NCBI RefSeq assembly: GCF_963678635.1
Contig: NC_087071.1
Span: forward strand, 16,243,613 to 16,307,612
From: Symsagittifera roscoffensis
Lineage: Eukaryota; Xenacoelomorpha; Acoela; Convolutidae
DNA length: 64,000 nucleotides
Direction of reading: 5' to 3'
Below the pieces are notes generated by a model, which was not told the origin of the DNA, did not search any database, and worked only from the letters and a program-made list of their open reading frames with translations. The stretch's first letter is position 1; every line of letters starts with the position of its first letter. Below are positions 1 through 13,000 of this stretch, in pieces. Both the position numbers and the translations under genes were made by a program.

Positions 1-338
1 CCTGTCGTAAATTTTTATACTAAAAAAAATGAGTCAGCTTCACCTGCGTTTTAGTTACCTCGGTTTTAAATTATCTGAGCATGATTTAAAACAATTGGAC
101 ATGTAAACAACCTTACCCCTTAAACAACAGAGGAAAAAAAAAGTTTGCTTGATCAAGAAAAATATTTTTCACGCAATAGAAACTAATCACTTTTGATGCT
201 GGCTATTGTGCTTAAATTATTCGGTCGGGAAATTTTGCTCGGGAAATTCCAAAACTAATGTGATTGAACCTGTTTGGTAAATATAAGCCAAACAAATTCA
301 AGCTACAAGCCCAAGCAATTCAATCAATGTTTCAGGTA
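1..338. other. Non-coding flank, nothing recognised
   Basis: AT-rich DNA left of the first TIR element. I saw no exon with the FN3 signature on the minus strand and no long open frame. It probably lies in intron 12 of the host gene or beyond. Confidence 0.5.
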
Positions 339-3300
339 CCCGGGTTGACCTCGGTACACCGCAAATACTTGTTATACAATTCCATACATTAAGTGTATGG
401 AAAAGTGCTTGTCATACAATTTTCGCACGATTTCGAAAAAAAGTTCGATAGAAAATTTAAACTACTTCAAATAAAACAGTCTGGGGATAAAAAAAACAGG
501 TTTTTAATTTTTTGAAGAAAAAAATGCGTATTATAAAATTCCCTAATATGGAAATTGTATGAAATTGTATGACTAACACTTTTTTGATGGCGACAGAAAA
601 AAGTAATTTTGAAATTGCCCCAAAAATTTTTTTTCGTGTTTTTTTTACCGCAAATCTAATTTTGCACTCAAACAAATATTTTCCTTGAAAAATTTTGTGA
701 ATGCAAAAAAAGTAATTTTTTGTATGCATAACTTAGTCCTGGTTACACTAATATTGGACTTTTTTTCCTTTTTGGTGAATTTTTTTTTCTCAAAAACTCT
801 GAAAACTCCTATTTCTTTTGTATGAAATGTTTAGGTATGCCTTGATTAATGTCTGATAAAATAAAAATTCAAAATGAGGGGTATTATGAGAAGTTAAAGT
901 GCTCAAAAGTTGTATGAAAAGAGCAAATTAACCATTTTTTCTAGAGAATAATTTTGTCAGCTTTTTTTGCCTCATTCCGGAACAAGCTTTTTGTCATAGA
1001 TTTTCTTAAAAGTTGTGAAATTGTATACTAAGCATTATTTCAGCAAATAAGAATTCAAAACTTTTTTGTTTTGAAATTTTGTGTTTCATCCGAAACACAC
1101 TAAGTAAGAAATTCCTGTAAAAAAGAAAACTCAGAGTGCATTTGGTGATATTTGCCATGTAAGTTACTAACAACTTTTTCCACATAACTATGACCAATTG
1201 GTTGAGAGAACAATCTTAGTGACCAAAAATTTTGTTTGAGACTTTGACAAAATAGTGGTTGAAACAATCTAAAAAGAATCCACAAAACATTCAAATGAAC
1301 AGAAATTGATGGCCGACTTGCGAATCAACGTCGCCGGTGGATGCACTACGCTCGCGTTGCCATTTCGCAGTGGTAACTTGCTACAATTTTTGTGCAGATT
1401 CCGTGTTTTTGTTTACAAGCTCGCAACATGTTGGCGCGACTGCAGCGGTCACAAAGGTTTTGGTAATTTTGTATGCATAAAGTTAGAAACACTTTGTATC
1501 AAAGGTAACTGTATAAATATTCAGGTGTACTTTTATGAAAGATTGGTCCGTTGAAAATAACTAAGTTCCTTTGATAATAAGACTCATAGAGCTCGCAAAC
1601 CGTTTATTAAATGGAAGTTCCCATGTTAGAAACGTGTTTCAGTAAAATTTCATTTAAAACTTATGTTTCCTTTAATCGTAAAAACTACTCCCGGGTTGCC
1701 CATTAGAGAAGATAATGCGCAATCATACACATCCATTCATGACTTGTATGGAAAATGACTAGTCATGCGCAGCACATACGTTTGTTTCGAAAACCCTTAA
1801 GATAGCTTTTCAACGGATTAAATTAGTAGTAAAACGATTTCTCATCATTGTGCAAGCTGTTGGTAGTTATAAATGGTGCTACGTATGGAAGAAGTTTTTC
1901 ACAAGTCTCTGAAAAACTGTGAAAATAAGAAGTTAATTGACAAAATGACTGAGAAAACGTATCTTTAGTACAAGATGCGCTTTTAATAGATTTTGATTTT
2001 TTTTCACCACTCATATCATTGGTCGCAACATTTATGAGAATATTGGAAAACTATTTTTCCATGGGAACACTGGATTAAAAAAATTTATAGTTCATTGCAA
2101 TTTTTGCTTTCTATCTTCTGGATTTTTGAGTTTTCTTTATAATCTATACCAATACTCAAGATTCTTGACACGATACCAGGTTTTCAAAGATTTTTCTTTA
2201 AGTTGTTTCAGGAAATCTTCAAGATTTGTCAAAGATCGCAAAGATTGCTGGGCCTGGCTTATCATATATGGTTACTTGTTAAAACATACGTCGCTCCATA
2301 AACTTTTCCATGATAATCATAAGTCGCGCCATGCATGATACCATAGTAATCATAGCAAGCATCCATGGTGACATATCACTTCTCTGACAAAATAACCTGA
2401 CCAACAGCTCTGATAAAATTATCAAAGTTATCTAACTTGAAGTCCCTCATAACAAAAAAAATGTGCAAGCATATGTCGCGCCATACATGGAAAATGCGTA
2501 ATTTTAAAATAAAAATACGTCGGCAATTTTTCATGGCTTCCATGGAACCATGCATGGTGCGATGTATGGTTGCACATTTTGCTCAACTCGGGCTCCCTCC
2601 ATTTTTCCAGGAGTAAAAATTAAAAAAATTGCAAAAATGAATTTTGATCACAAATAATTAAGTTCAATTATGGTTTTTAAGTTTTGAAAAAAGTTGAAAC
2701 GAGAAATTTGCATGATATAAAACGTTTGATTAATTCAACTTTTCAGTTCAAAATTTCTAACTTATTACTTATTTCCCGATATTTTAAATGCATAACTTTT
2801 ATACACAGTAGTTTTTAATTTTTTTGATCCCAAATTTTATGCATTATTCTAGGGACCCGTCAATCAAAGATCAAAGTAGTACCTATTTACGTTTGTGCTT
2901 CATCAGTCTAAAAACTAATCTTTTGAAATCAAGAAATTTTTAATAATTCGTTGTGTTTTCAGCTTCAACTTGAGTGTTAGTACCATTTATAATCTGAATA
3001 ATAACCAAAATTGTAACTTTTTGTATATGGTTTTAAAAAAATGTTCTTTGAAATTTTCAGTGGTAAGTGGTTGAAAAAATAGGCCTGTTTATATTACAAA
3101 ACTATGCCTATATAGGCATACTAAAACAAAAAAATGTGTGTTTGTTCAAACATCACTTGCTTGTGCTTTTCGGTTTTTTGGGTGAAAAATTCAACCTGGT
3201 CTACGTTATAATCACAAAATGCCAAATTTTGCACGCAAAATGCTTTTTCCGTAAAATGTTCATTCGAGAACACAATCAAGTTTGCAATCAAAAAAGAAAC

Positions 3301-3618
3301 AAAAAATATTCTAACTCAAATTTGTATTGTTTCTATAGAAAAAAGCATATCAAAAAATTTTCATGTATGAAACTGTATGATAATTTTTGTTCAAACTAAT
3401 TTTTTTGGTGCTAAAGTTGCGCTCATATAACCAAAACTGCCACAACTTTGGTTTGTTTCAGTCTTAAAACAATTTGAGATAAATTAAGAAAAACTTTCGA
3501 TTGAAAAAAAATACTTGTCATACAATTTTCTGCTATAGAAATTGTAAAATAAGCATTTTTTCCATAGACTCTATATATGAAATTGTATGACATTTTTCTT
3601 GTATGGATGTCAACCGGG
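339..3618. mobile_element. TIR element (CCCGGGTTGAC family), about 3.3 kb, non-autonomous
   Basis: The left end CCCGGGTTGAC is mirrored by GTCAACCGGG at the right end, both flanked by TA, a possible 2-bp target duplication. Short blocks related to CATACAATTTCC and GTATGACTAGCATTTT recur near both ends. No transposase frame is visible; the short ORFs inside are AT-rich noise. The part at 457-720 matches, inverted, the smaller element at 5525-6459. A further CCCGGGTTG at 1687 and CAACTCGGG near 2583 may mark a nested copy. Confidence 0.5.
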
Positions 3619-3806
3619 TAGTTACTGTTGCACTGATTTGATTATAAGACAAAAGACCAAATTTTTTTTTAGTTTTAGGAGAGATCGTTAACATGGGTTA
3701 AACAATCACCTAAAACTACAGAACAAACTTACCGAATTATTTCTTTAAATAGCCTTAATTTTTCTTTGTACTGTTATCAAAAAGTTTAGTTGGAAAAAAA
3801 ACTAAC

Positions 3807-4079
3807 TGTAAAAGCCATCCATGTTTGGTTCCTGCAGATCCGAAGTACAATCTTATGTACTGTGTTGACTCCGAAGGGGGGCTGTTCTGGACCACTTTTG
3901 CTGGATAAGTGACAGCATATGTAGTCAAAGTGTCACCGTCTCGTGAGTCAAATCCACTGTACATGACGTAGAAATAGAGAGCGAGTGCCACTTTGGTGCC
4001 AGGGACGATTGAATCAATCTCTCGGCTTCTTTGAGTGCTTCCGATTGAGCATGTGGACGAACAGCTACCACTACTGGAC
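3807..4079 (-). CDS. Host gene exon 12: FN3-6 and start of FN3-7
   Basis: 273 nt after a TTGCTCCAG acceptor, phase 2 in and phase 2 out (donor GTTAGT). It fuses the two halves that are separate exons elsewhere: SSSGSCSSTCS, IVPGTKVALALYFYVMYSGFD and then IRLYFGSAGTKHGWLL. The open frame runs past the donor for 16 codons to a stop at 3755. I prefer the donor because KHGW-x-L is followed by a phase-2 junction in the other copies. Confidence 0.75.
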
Positions 4080-7000
4080 CTGGAGCAATTGTTAAAATTT
4101 CTTAATAAATTTTAATAATATATTTTTTTATAATATCAACTACAATAATGTTAGTTCTTCAAAATAATTTTTATTGAGTATTATCCTTTTAATGAAATTA
4201 ACTACAAGTAAATTATAGTTGAATGTACTTTTTCGAAAAAATTTTAGAATTTTATTAAGTTTTTAGTTGTACGTATTCATGAAGAGTTTGAATTTCAAAA
4301 AAGTACATTCAACTATAATTTACTTGTAGTTAAAATCATTTAAAGGATAATACTCATTAAAATTTTTCTTTCGATCAGAATTTTTTGGATAATAATTTGA
4401 CAGAGGGCAGGGCAATTGAGGGAGATTTTGTGGAAAAAAATATAAACGGATTTTTTGAAATTTTTTTTGTAACATGATTTTTTTCTGAACTCTCAATTAG
4501 GTCATTATTTCATTTAAAACTTTGAATTGAAATACTGATCTAATTGAGAGTTCCGATAAAATCATTTTGCAAAAAAAATTTCAAAAAATCCGTTTGAATT
4601 TTTTTTTCACAAAATCTTCAATTGCTCTGCCCTCTGTCAATATAATATTCAAAAAACTCTCTGATCGAAAGAAAATTTACCAATACATTATCAATTGAAC
4701 AAGAAATTATCATTTGAAAATATGACACTTATAACAGGGCCACAGTTTAATTTTAACTACAAGCTACTGATTGAATCTACATTTTCGTTACCATAGAAAC
4801 CCTCCGTGAACAACTCCAGCTACACTGAATTCTGTGTGTATCTTGTCAGTCTCTTCTTCCGGATAGCCTGCATTCATAGTCGGAGTCGCCGGGGTTGTGA
4901 CTTCGTAAATTAGGAGTGACTCACTGCTGCTAGTGCGAGGATGGTTCACATACTCCACGTATGCTGTGATACCTAAGTAGTTGGTAGTAGGGTAAATTTT
5001 TATCCCAGAACGGGTAAATTTTTTCCTTGTTTTATTCTTGTTCTAACTATTTGATACTACTTCAACTTTTTTATTACAATATTTTGTCTTTAATACTTAA
5101 ACTTGAATTGTAAAACTAATCAGAAATTAGTACCTAAGTAGCAGGCTGTAGAGTAAATTTTTATCCCAGATCGGATGAGGTTGCCAAACTTTTCTCGTTA
5201 TTTTCTTGTTCTAACTTTTTGATGCAACACCAACATTTTTCAACCAAATTTTGTGTTTAATACTTAAATTTGAATTACAAAATTAATAATCCATTCCACT
5301 TAAAACCATCCGTTCAACTTAATCAGAAACTAATATACAGTGGGTTCTTGGATGGCTTCAAGATTTTTTATTAGTTTTACAACTAACCCCCATTCAGTTG
5401 ACTTTGATCCTTATGGCTCTGAGTAACATATGAGTGAGGTGATAAGTGGGGGGGGGGGGGTATGGTAGAACCCCATGTTTTGAGATTAAGACCATTTATC
5501 CACGGTGGAAAGGACCAACAGAAGCCCGGGTTGACCAAAAATGCTAGTCATTCAATTTCCATATATGGAAAATGCTAGTCACACAATTTCCATGCATTTC
5601 CATACGTACAATTCCATACGTACATAGCATGAAAGGTCTTTGATTAGTGTTTTTTCATATATGGAAATTGTATGACTAGCATTTTTCCATAAATCAAAAA
5701 TTATGATTTTTTACATTTTAATTTTTCAAAATTTTTTGGTTGTGTTCGTAACCGAACACAAATTACATAAACCTTGGTTACCCAAACATAGTAACCAAAG
5801 GTTTGGCCGTCACGCATTAAAAATGCTTTGGAAACAGCCTGCAATGTCTTAATTCTGTCTCACGCAAATAATATAACGAAAGTATCAAACTTTTCAATTT
5901 TGGCAAAAATTTTCAAAGATGATTATTTCTAAAATTTGAATTTTCAAATTACCAGACATTGATCAAGGCATACATAAACATGCCATACAAAAAAAAGAGG
6001 ATTTTTGAGCATTTTTGAAAAATGTTATCAAGAGAAAAGGAAAAAAATCCAATATTAGTATATCCAGGACTACGTTATACACACAAAAAATTAAAATTGC
6101 ATGCAAAGTTTTTTTCAAAAAATGTTTGTTTGAGTACGAAAATCATTTTGCGGTTGAAAAAAACACAAAAAAATTTTGGGGGCAATTTCAAAAATACTTT
6201 GAAAATTTTTTGCTGTCGCCATCAAAAAAATGCTAGTCACACAATTTCCATATATGGAAATTGTATGATTAGCATTTTTTTTGTCAAAAAATTTTTCTTT
6301 TTTATTTAGTACGATACACCAAAATTTATGCCAAAACAAGAGAAAAGTTCTTCGAAACTTTAGCAAAATGTATGAAATTTGTATGACGAGTATTTTCTCA
6401 TAGACTTAGTTTATGGAATTGTATGATTAGCATTTTTGGTCTATGGAGATTGACCCGGGAGAGCTGATCAGCTCATCAAGGCGAACCGTTGTTTTGCCCC
6501 TGCTTAAGAACTACATGCAATTTTTTTGGCTTTTTTTCTGGGCTGGATATTGTTGCTTCACACTTTAGCAACGAGCATGGATCATGGTGGGCCTCGAACA
6601 TCCGACCTTTCGTTTGCGAGGCGGAGACGTAACCACTTCACCACTGATACTCTATTACCTTTCTTAATGTAAAACCTATAACCTAGCTTAGTACATTGGG
6701 AAACCTATTGCCTATCCTAAGACATAGATGTCTACCAGTACCAAAAAAAACTTCGACAAAGAAAAAAAACTAGATCCAGCCGCGCTTCTGCCTTAAATAA
6801 AAAAAACGTGACATACAAGAGAATCGGTCAAGTAGATATGAAAACTCAGTTTTGAATCAAATTGTCTTTTTATTATTGAAAACAGAGCCATGTTGAAACC
6901 GCTACTTTCCCACCTATGTCCACTTTGGTTCCAGGCACGATGTTGGCAATAGTGTGAGTGGAAAGAGAACTGGAAAGGTCACAAACTCCAGAGCAACTTC

Positions 7001-10000
7001 CAGAATCAGATCTAAACTTTAACAGTGGACGCCAAAACTATAATAAACTAAAAAGTTATGAACTGTCACAAGGTGATTTGCTCAATTCTTGCAATCAAGA
7101 AAATTTTTATGCAATTTGCCGCGTTTTTTTAGAAACCCAAACTTTTTTAGCCGTCACTGACAAAGATTTTTCTAATTTACAAAATAGAAGGCGGGGAGGG
7201 GGAGGAGGGGGGAAGAGGTGGGTTTAATAATTTTAAAAACTCGTTGTCAAAAACTCTACATCTGAAAACATCAAATTTCACAAACGTTCAACTTACACGA
7301 GAGACCAGCCGTGTTTTATCCCCTCGACTTCAAAGGAAACTGTAATTGTAGTTGTTGTGTATGTCGGAATGGTTGTTTCAGTCGGCTTAGCCGGAATCAC
7401 AACAATGTCTGTTTTCATGGCGATACTTCTCCTCAAATCAAAGCCAGTGTAGTTGACGTATGTCTGAAGAAAAGAGAACGTTGATATTTTTGAGGTTTTG
7501 TTAACTACACCCCCCCCCCCAACCCCTTAAATTCTGGTTAGTATAAAATTTTGACCCCTATAAAGTCGACTTGAACGGCACGAATTTCACCTTTTTGCAA
7601 TAGAGGGGTTTGGAATTCATAAGATCTTTATTTGGTCATTCAACAGTCTATACTTATCTGTTAAACAAAAGCAAATCGCCAAAAAAAGTACAAAGTTGAA
7701 ATAGATGGTTTCTTAAGTTTGAATTGTAGATGAACAAACTAAAAAACGGAGCTAAACAAATTTTTTTGATTTTTCAGTTTCCAAAACCGACTTGATTTGG
7801 AATAGCCGCTTGTTGTGCAAGTAGCACAGAATGTTCCGACCATATTCTTAAAAAAAACGTTAAGAATTTTCTCGAATTAGTGTAGTTTTTTTAGCGTATT
7901 GTGATAAAAAGGTCTGATGAAGGCCTAGAATTTACGCTTATCAGTCAATCACAGTAAAACAGTTAAGTCGGGCATCGATTTTGTCAAAAATTGACAAGAA
8001 AAACATTAAAATGTCAAAAAAAAGTCTCAAAGTAAAGTTTTCAAAACAAACTTTTATTCCCAAGACTGCGCCGAAAAAATTTTCAAAACAATTTGACAAG
8101 ATTAAAACTAAAATTTTGTGGTCTATCCTTTAGAAAAATCTGCTCGCTTGCTCTTAGAAATTGAACTAATGCTCAAACGCTTTAAACTAGTTTTTCTCGA
8201 CACAGGGACATTTTTGCAAATTTTTTGATGTCTCTCCAATCAGTCTGAAAGGGCTTTAATATGATAAACCACTCTTTCAAATCCGATGATTAAATGACCT
8301 GGTGTTGCGTGGAAAACAAAAAAGCCTAAAACACACCCGAATACAAAGTGCCACCCCATTTTCAATTGCTCGGAACAATAGCATTATTGGTACCTTTGTA
8401 TCTTATCCCAGTAAAAGGTAACCACCTTTAAATCTATGAAGACTAGATCTCCAGAAATCAGTTCAGTCACAGTCGCACTACTGGACCAATCAGGCAGCCA
8501 GCACTCCACCATACAACTGCCAGAGTCGGATCTAGACAAAAAATCATCGCGGGTCTCAGTTGAATCATAGATACATTAACACTACCATGTATAATAGAAG
8601 CAAAGTTTTTTAAATAGTTGAGCAGGGGCGGATTGGGGGGGGGGGGGGGGGGGGGGGACGCCCGCTTTCAGGGATTCGACCCCATGCCGACCCAAAGGGT
8701 CCCACCTTTGTACTATACTAATTTTGAGGGGGGAGCGCGCGCCGAAAAACGCGATTTTTTGGTCAAAATTTTCCAAAAATTGGTTAAAAATGTCTCTTTT
8801 TTTTGCATTTTTTCAAACAATTGCCTGCGGCGCGGAAAATTTTGTCAAAATGGGGTCTTCATTTTGATTTGGGAGACCTCAGAAAATGAATTTGGTCGAT
8901 CTAAAAAAAATAAAGGTTGGACAAAATTTTTTGAAAATCCTGTAGTTGAGTGCTCTTGAGGTGTTACACGACGACAAGCTAAACGTCTTTGAAGTTCTTC
9001 CCATGTGCATTTGTGTTTGGTTGCATATACTTGGATCTTAATTCATCGAAAGTTGCAAGAAATTGGAACAGAGCAAATATCCATCTCAGACAACTTTCGC
9101 GTGCAATCACTCATTTTTCAGTCAAAAATTTTTTCTCAAGGTTGCTTGAAAATTACAATAATGCTTGCGAAATTAGTTTAAAACTGGCAGACTGCTTGTT
9201 TTTAGATAATTTTGTCTGTTGCTACGTTTCGCAATCTTTGTATCTTCTGAAAAATTTTGGTTGTCGCGTATTCTTGAAAATTCATTTTTTTTTTGCTGAG
9301 ATTATGACTAGAGTCCAATTTTTTGCCAATCAGTGTGAAAGAATTATCTGGTGGCTCTATAAAAAGGCCATTGCTGCTTTCAAAACCAATGAAATTTTAA
9401 AATCACCGGCAGATTGTAAGCCAAGTTTTTGTCAAATCCATAACTTTGGTATTCTCTTACTCGATAAGCAGCTCTTTTGCTCTGAAATGCTCACAGATTG
9501 ATGGTTTTTTTAGGATTTTTTTTTGAATTTCACTTTCCATGAACAAACTATGCATACCACAAAATAACAAACAAACTAGTCGTTTGCCGATAAATTTTCC
9601 GGCCTCTTCATGAATAAGGAAAAGACATACTGTAGAGTGATTTTGACCTAATTTTAGCTAACTCAAGAGAGCTTGTTTAGGTTTAAATCAACTTTACCAC
9701 ATTGAAGCCCTAATGGTTTTAATTCGGTTTTCATCAAAAATTCTTTCGGTTTCAGTTTTCCGATTTCAGACTAATTTTCATAGAAAGTTGGACAAAAGAT
9801 TTTCATATCTAACTCCTAAGATAGTTCAATTGCAATTTTGACGCTATTTTGTTCAAAATTAACTCACGTTTTGCACCTTATTAAATGAACCAATATCCTG
9901 CTACTACCTAGAAAAACAACAGCGATTTAAAAAATGGAAAACATTTTTCAATTTTTTGAATTATTCTGACTACAGAAAGAGAGTCGGTAAACGATAACGT

Positions 10001-13000
10001 TTATATAATTTGTTTGTCTCACGTGCTCTCAAGGATCTTCTTAACGATCTCCTCCCTTTCAAGAAAGGCGAAAATTAATAAATAGATTAAGCTGGGAAAG
10101 ATTTCACAAATCACTTCACAAAAAGAGCAGTCTTGATACTAGAAGTTGATCAAACTTGTCCTTGCATCTCATTTAGGTCAAAACAAAGGTCTACTATAAT
10201 GAAGTTTCCTTGTCTTTTTCTGTAAAAACGATTTAAAAAATTGAATTGCTATGGATTTCAATTTTTATCGATTAAAAGCAATATAATCCATTTTAAAATT
10301 TTTTTATACCACTTTTATAGACACTTACAATAAAGCTTATATTTTTATCCATGAAACTCCAGGTTACAGTCGCAGTTTAACGTTGGTTTTTAATAAGGTA
10401 GTGTTCAATTTTTTTTAACAAAAGACGAATTTAAAAAATGTTAAAAAAAATAAACAAAAAAAACGACTAACTCCCCACACACAAAATAAAGTACAATGTG
10501 ACTGATTTAACATTTAGCAACGCATCAGTTTTAAAAACTTTACGCTTCAAATGGGAACGTTATCTAAACCGGTTTAGGTCACCACTTTTAGTTTAAGTGC
10601 CACCCATATCACGCTTTTGTTGTCCCACTTTAGCCAAAAGCTGTTTAAAACCCTGATCATTATACAAAAATTGATCACATGTGAATATTCTTTTGTAGTT
10701 TGAGCTCAAGATAATACTAAACTTCAGATATCAACAGATTAAAAAGCCGGAAATGGTCTTGAAAAAGAAAACCCGAGCACAAATATTCTATCACTTTCTT
10801 CGAAAGCAGTCGGAACAACAATTATCTTAACTCAGCAATTATGTCAACAATTGTCTTGAAGTTTTCATTTTGAGACAATAATGAGAACGGTATATTTCGT
10901 CTTTCATTTTCATGAAATTTTCAAAGCTTCAAATTTTTCAAATTTTCAAATTTCATGATTTATTCCAAACAACTACAATTAAATCTCCAGAGCGTTTTTA
11001 CCAAAAAGAGTTGCTGGTAAAACAGCTTTTTCCATTTAAACTCAGTAAGTCGGTATCTTCAAAAAATAAAAACATTTTCCATTGAGAACTATGATTTTGA
11101 CAGCCAAAAGTGGTCTGAATAGAAAAACTGCCCCAAGCACATGGATTTTTTTGCTTTCTGAGAGTAAAAAAAAACAAGATAAACAACAAGTCAAAGATTT
11201 TCGGTATCTTTCCATTGGTATATTTCGCGTTGTTTCTCACAAAATAGACAACTAAGCAATTTTCAAACCTTAACTTTGCAAAACAATGCAAAGTTGGGAA
11301 AGCTATTTTTTCAATTTTAGCTCAAAGGTGTCAAATCATTTTAGACGACTGAAACGTTCAGACACTAAAAATGTTTGGTTAGGTTGTCGAAAATGGTTTG
11401 AAGAAAAAGCAAAAGAAGGAACACCAAACAATAAGTGCTTATCATCATGATGCTCGTAAATCAAGAGAGCACTGAGTGTTACAACTGCCCTTAAAGCTGA
11501 AAAAAATTCGACTGACAAAGAAATTGCTTCAAAAATGCGACAAAATATTTTAAGAAGAAGAAAAAATGCAAATAACTTTTCTTTCTTGGTTTGACTTACC
11601 CCCACCACGCTATTTGTAGAACATAGAAAGTTATTTTGCGCCTGATATAATAACGTAACATTTGGCGAGTTCTTTATTTCAAATTGGCCAAATTAGAAAT
11701 TTTCAAAACCCCTTAAGAAAAAACTTATCGGTTCGATCTCAAGACAACGTTATATTTTTGCAGATGGTAGAAAAAATTCTTCAAAAACTTTAGTTTTGAA
11801 GAATTAAATTCTAAGCTTAATCGGAAGTAAAACTAACCTAAGCATGACACTTCTGTTAGTTTCTTCGAAATTCTCAAAAACCGGAACAAAAAAAATTTAA
11901 TAGATGCGTACTCCAATTAGTTAATTATTATGAGCTCAAAAAAACAATCCGACGTATGAACCAACCAAAATGGGCAGATAATTTAAATCAACCAAACATT
12001 ACGCCAATATTGCTAATTTTGCGTTTTTTTTCAAAATTTTTACATAAGTTTTGCAACTATTACATAGTTATTGCACAGCTATTACGTAACTGCCTAGTGT
12101 ATCGGACTGGTTCATTTGGTGTATATTTTTAGGCGGTTGTTAAATTACCGATTGAAACTAACCGAAAACGATGTCATCAATTATTTTTATTACGTCAAAT
12201 ATCAAACTTACTTCAAAATCCAGCCATGTTTTACACCCTCCACGTAGAACTCCAGTCGAATCGAGACTGTATCGACAATTGGAGAGTAGACGTATTGAAA
12301 TGGAATGTCAGGAAAAGTCACTTCAGTTATGGAGTACTCTCTTATCATCGGGATGAACCCTCGGCTGAAGGACTTAATTGCGAACTCATAATGACCTCCC
12401 GGTTTCAAGTCGGTGTACCACACAGTCTGTTAATGAAAGTTTGAAATTAAATACTGAAAAAACTTTGGACTCTTTTCCACTTTTATTGCTTTTTATTATA
12501 ATTTGTGAACACTTTTTGGCTTTTTGTTGCTTTTATTACTTTTTTTATTATGATTTGTAAATACGTGTAATGGCATAAACTACGATGAAAGATGAAAAAT
12601 GCAACAAAACAATCGGGTTGAGTTGGGCTAACTTTTGTTCACAATGCAAAAAAAAAGAAAAACTCAATTTTACTTTTGCAAATGATAATTCAATTGTGGA
12701 GGCGAGGGGGCGAAGGGAGGGGGGGGGGAAGGGAAGGGGCTTCGTGGAGTAGAAAGAGCCATTTGTTGATTTTTGACTTTTACTCACTAAGACACAAATC
12801 TGAAGAGCAAAAACAAAAGCTAATCTAAACCCACAAAACTTTAGCTTTTGTATTTGCCAATCAAGCTTTATAAATAACTTATTAAAGTCAATTTCAGGTC
12901 TATTTTGGGCGAAAAAACAATTATCGACGAGAGTCAGTAACCTGGTCCAGAACGAAAGGTCTGGTTGTTATGAAGGGAACAATGTGGAACCTGATCTAAA

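Noticed and set aside
457..729. Minus-strand 90-codon frame and its relatives at 6015-6366
   Set aside because: They are parts of the CCCGGGTTGAC repeat family, hydrophobic from poly-T, with different frames in each copy.
1687..2591. A nested CCCGGGTTG element inside the 3.3-kb TIR element
   Set aside because: Only nine-base ends with a mismatch and no duplication that I can confirm. Mentioned in the parent entry only.
8394..8425. Extending host exon 8 to the GT at 8392-8393
   Set aside because: It gives a phase that does not fit exon 9 and spoils the alignment with exon 12.
8618..8959. Opposed ORFs over the G-rich MITE
   Set aside because: The frame is produced by the homopolymer run and by the MITE core, which is repeated elsewhere with stops.
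8989..9501. 170-codon plus-strand open frame
   Set aside because: Begins at a TTG, has no domain, and lies inside intron 7 in AT-rich DNA. Nothing else supports coding.
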